Positions 26,811 through 28,336 of a stretch of 28,336 nt of DNA are shown here, piece after piece. This stretch comes from Priapulus caudatus. Lineage: Eukaryota; Priapulida; Priapulimorpha; Priapulimorphida; Priapulidae. Position numbers and translations under genes: made by a program. The stretch covers positions 111,725-140,060 of the forward strand of contig NW_014577192.1 in NCBI RefSeq assembly GCF_000485595.1, written 5' to 3'. Each line of letters opens with the position of its first letter. The stretch's first letter is position 1. Below the pieces are notes generated by a model. It did no database searches and was not told the DNA's origin. It worked only from the letters and a program-made list of their open reading frames with translations.

Positions 26811-26939
26811 TGGTACTCGTTCGCCACGTTCACTCCGGCATATATCACTTCGCTATACACTGAAGTTACGTGCGGGCGGCCGTATGGAAGTGATTATAAT
26901 CCAACGGCCGGCTTTGTGGGATAAGATTCAACTTAATGG

Positions 26940-28336
26940 CTAGGGAACGCGTGGGAGAAGGGGAGCGTGTTGGAGAAGGAGGAGGGGAGAAGCTGTGGAG
27001 AAAGGAGGAGGGGAGAATAGGAGTAAGGTGGTGGAGAAGGAGGGGAGAGGCTGGTGGAGGAGGAGGGAGAAGGAGAAAGGAGAAGGAGGGAGAGAAGGAG
27101 CTGGTGAAGAGGAGGGGAGAAGGGAGAAGCTTGGTGGAGAAGGAGGAGGGGGAGAAGCTGGTGGATGAAGGAGAGGGAGTAAGCTGGTGAGAATGGAGGA
27201 GAACTGTGGAGAAAGGCAGGAAGGGAGAAGAGGGGGAGAAGGGAGCCTGGGAATGAGAAGGGGAAAGGGGAGCTGGTGGAGAGGAGGGGGTGAGAAGGGA
27301 CTGGTGAATGAGGAGAGTGGGAGAGGGAAAAGGTTGTGAAGGAGGGGAAAAAGCTGGTGGAGAGAGGAAGGGGAGAAGGCAAGAAGGTGTAGATAAAGGA
27401 GCGGAGAAGCTGGGTGTGAGAAGGGGGGAGAAGCTGGTGGAAAGAAGAGGAAGGGGAGAAGGAGGGGATAATCGAGAGGCTGGTGGACTGGAGGAGGGGA
27501 GAAGGGGAAGGATCGAGGAGGGGAGAAGGGAGGCTGGTGGCAGGAGTGAGAGGGAAGAACGAGAAGTTGTGGAGGAAGGGAACAAAGCTGGTGGAGAAGA
27601 GAATGGAGAAGGAGGGGGAGAAGGGAGGCTGGTGGAAGAGAAGGGGGAAAAGGGAGATCTGTGTGGAGGATGAGGGGGCCGAAGGGACTGGTGGACAGAA
27701 GAGGTAGAAGGAAAAGTTGATGTAGGAGTGGAAAAAAGCTGTTGCGAGAAGGAGCGAAGGGAGAAGGAAGAAGGTGGAGAGAAGGAAGGAGGGATGAAGC
27801 GGTGGAGAAGGAGGGGCCGAAGCTGGTGAGGAAGGAGAGGAAGCGGGAGAAGAGGGTGGAGAATCGGAGCTGTGGAGCGAGGAGGGGGAGAAGGGAGAAG
27901 GGGAATAAGGAGGGGGAGAAAGGGAGCTGGGTGGAGGAAGAGGGGAAGAACGGAGAAGGACTTGTGAGGAGGGGAAAAGCTGGATGGAGAAGTGAAGGAA
28001 GGGGAGGATAGGAGGGGGAGAAGGGAGCTGGTGGATAAGAAGGGGAAGAGGGACGCTGGTGGAGGAGGAGGGGGGTAAGAATTTGGACTGTGGATTATAG
28101 GTAGGGGAGAAGGTGAAAAGGTTTGTGAGGAGGGAATAAGCCTAAACTGGATGGAGAAGGAGAAGGGGAGCAAGGAGATGAAGGTGGTAGTAGAATGAGG
28201 GAGGGGAGAAGCTGGTGAGAAGGGAAGGGGAGACTAGCTGTGGAGAAGGAAGGTAAGGGGAGAAGACGGGGAGGTAATCGGAGCATGGTGGAGGAGAGGG
28301 GGAGAAGGGAGAAGGGGATAAGGAGGGGGAGAAGGT
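26940..28336 (+). repeat. Purine-rich (GGAGAAGGAGGGGAGAAGCTGGT) array to window end
   Basis: A degenerate array with a unit of about 22-26 bases, GGAGAAGGAGGGGAGAAGCTGGT, continuing past the window edge. Almost all purine on the plus strand, so triplex-capable. The 435-codon Ser/Pro/Phe minus-strand frame across it is the complement of these repeats, with no domain and no codon structure. Confidence 0.9.

Noticed and set aside
26866-28173. 435-codon Ser/Pro-rich open frame on the minus strand
   Set aside because: It is the complement of a purine-rich tandem array, with low complexity, no domain and no stop codons expected from the repeat.

Overview
This is a piece of an animal nuclear genome. 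It has intron-split genes with GT/AG junctions, long introns, many miniature transposons and minisatellites, and no compact gene layout. The genes and the repeat types fit an invertebrate, probably marine, but no species can be named. Base quality is uneven. Recognisable exons are clean, while the tandem arrays (about 330-1090, 13.9-16.0 kb, 26.3-28.3 kb) are full of one-base gaps, as expected from long-read assembly that was polished only where reads map uniquely.

Two genes are firmly recognised. (1) TRIM37, the RING/B-box/MATH E3 ligase, lies on the minus strand: RING exons at 4096-3995 and 3287-3247, and the following exon at 3000-2887. Donor and acceptor phases join all three. A weaker candidate first exon ends at 10937. 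(2) RPS10 (ribosomal protein eS10) lies on the plus strand: an untranslated TOP-type exon near 11122-11154, coding exons at 11731-11872 and 12857-13031, and a terminal exon at 24396-24434 followed by a poly(A) signal. The exon for the RPS10 segment before the C-terminal Gly/Arg tail was not found in the 11.4 kb intron. If the TRIM37 first exon is right, the two genes are head to head across a short promoter carrying a perfect NRF1 (alpha-PAL) palindrome.

Layout: 1-3170 is a large imperfect palindrome whose two arms both carry the TRIM37 exon; its middle holds a G-rich satellite, a composite element and a MITE. 3.2-4.1 kb is TRIM37. 4.1-10.9 kb is presumed TRIM37 intron 1, with simple repeats, hairpins, several MITEs and a second composite-element copy at 7282-9514. 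11.1-13.0 kb is the start of RPS10. 13.0-24.4 kb is the giant RPS10 intron: a 20-21 bp minisatellite, a roughly 2.2 kb array of a 40 bp unit, a CpG-rich stretch with possible minus-strand exons, a 32 bp minisatellite, CA arrays, a short LINE insertion, and a minus-strand exon resembling a nuclear-receptor ligand-binding domain. 24.4-28.3 kb holds the RPS10 end, a repeat pair with inverted ends, and degraded hexamer and purine-rich arrays.

The most informative content is structural: transposons nested in one another with paralogous empty sites, and exon-bearing inverted and partial duplications that may be real or may be assembly artefacts. I see no operon-like, CRISPR-like or other new multi-gene system.
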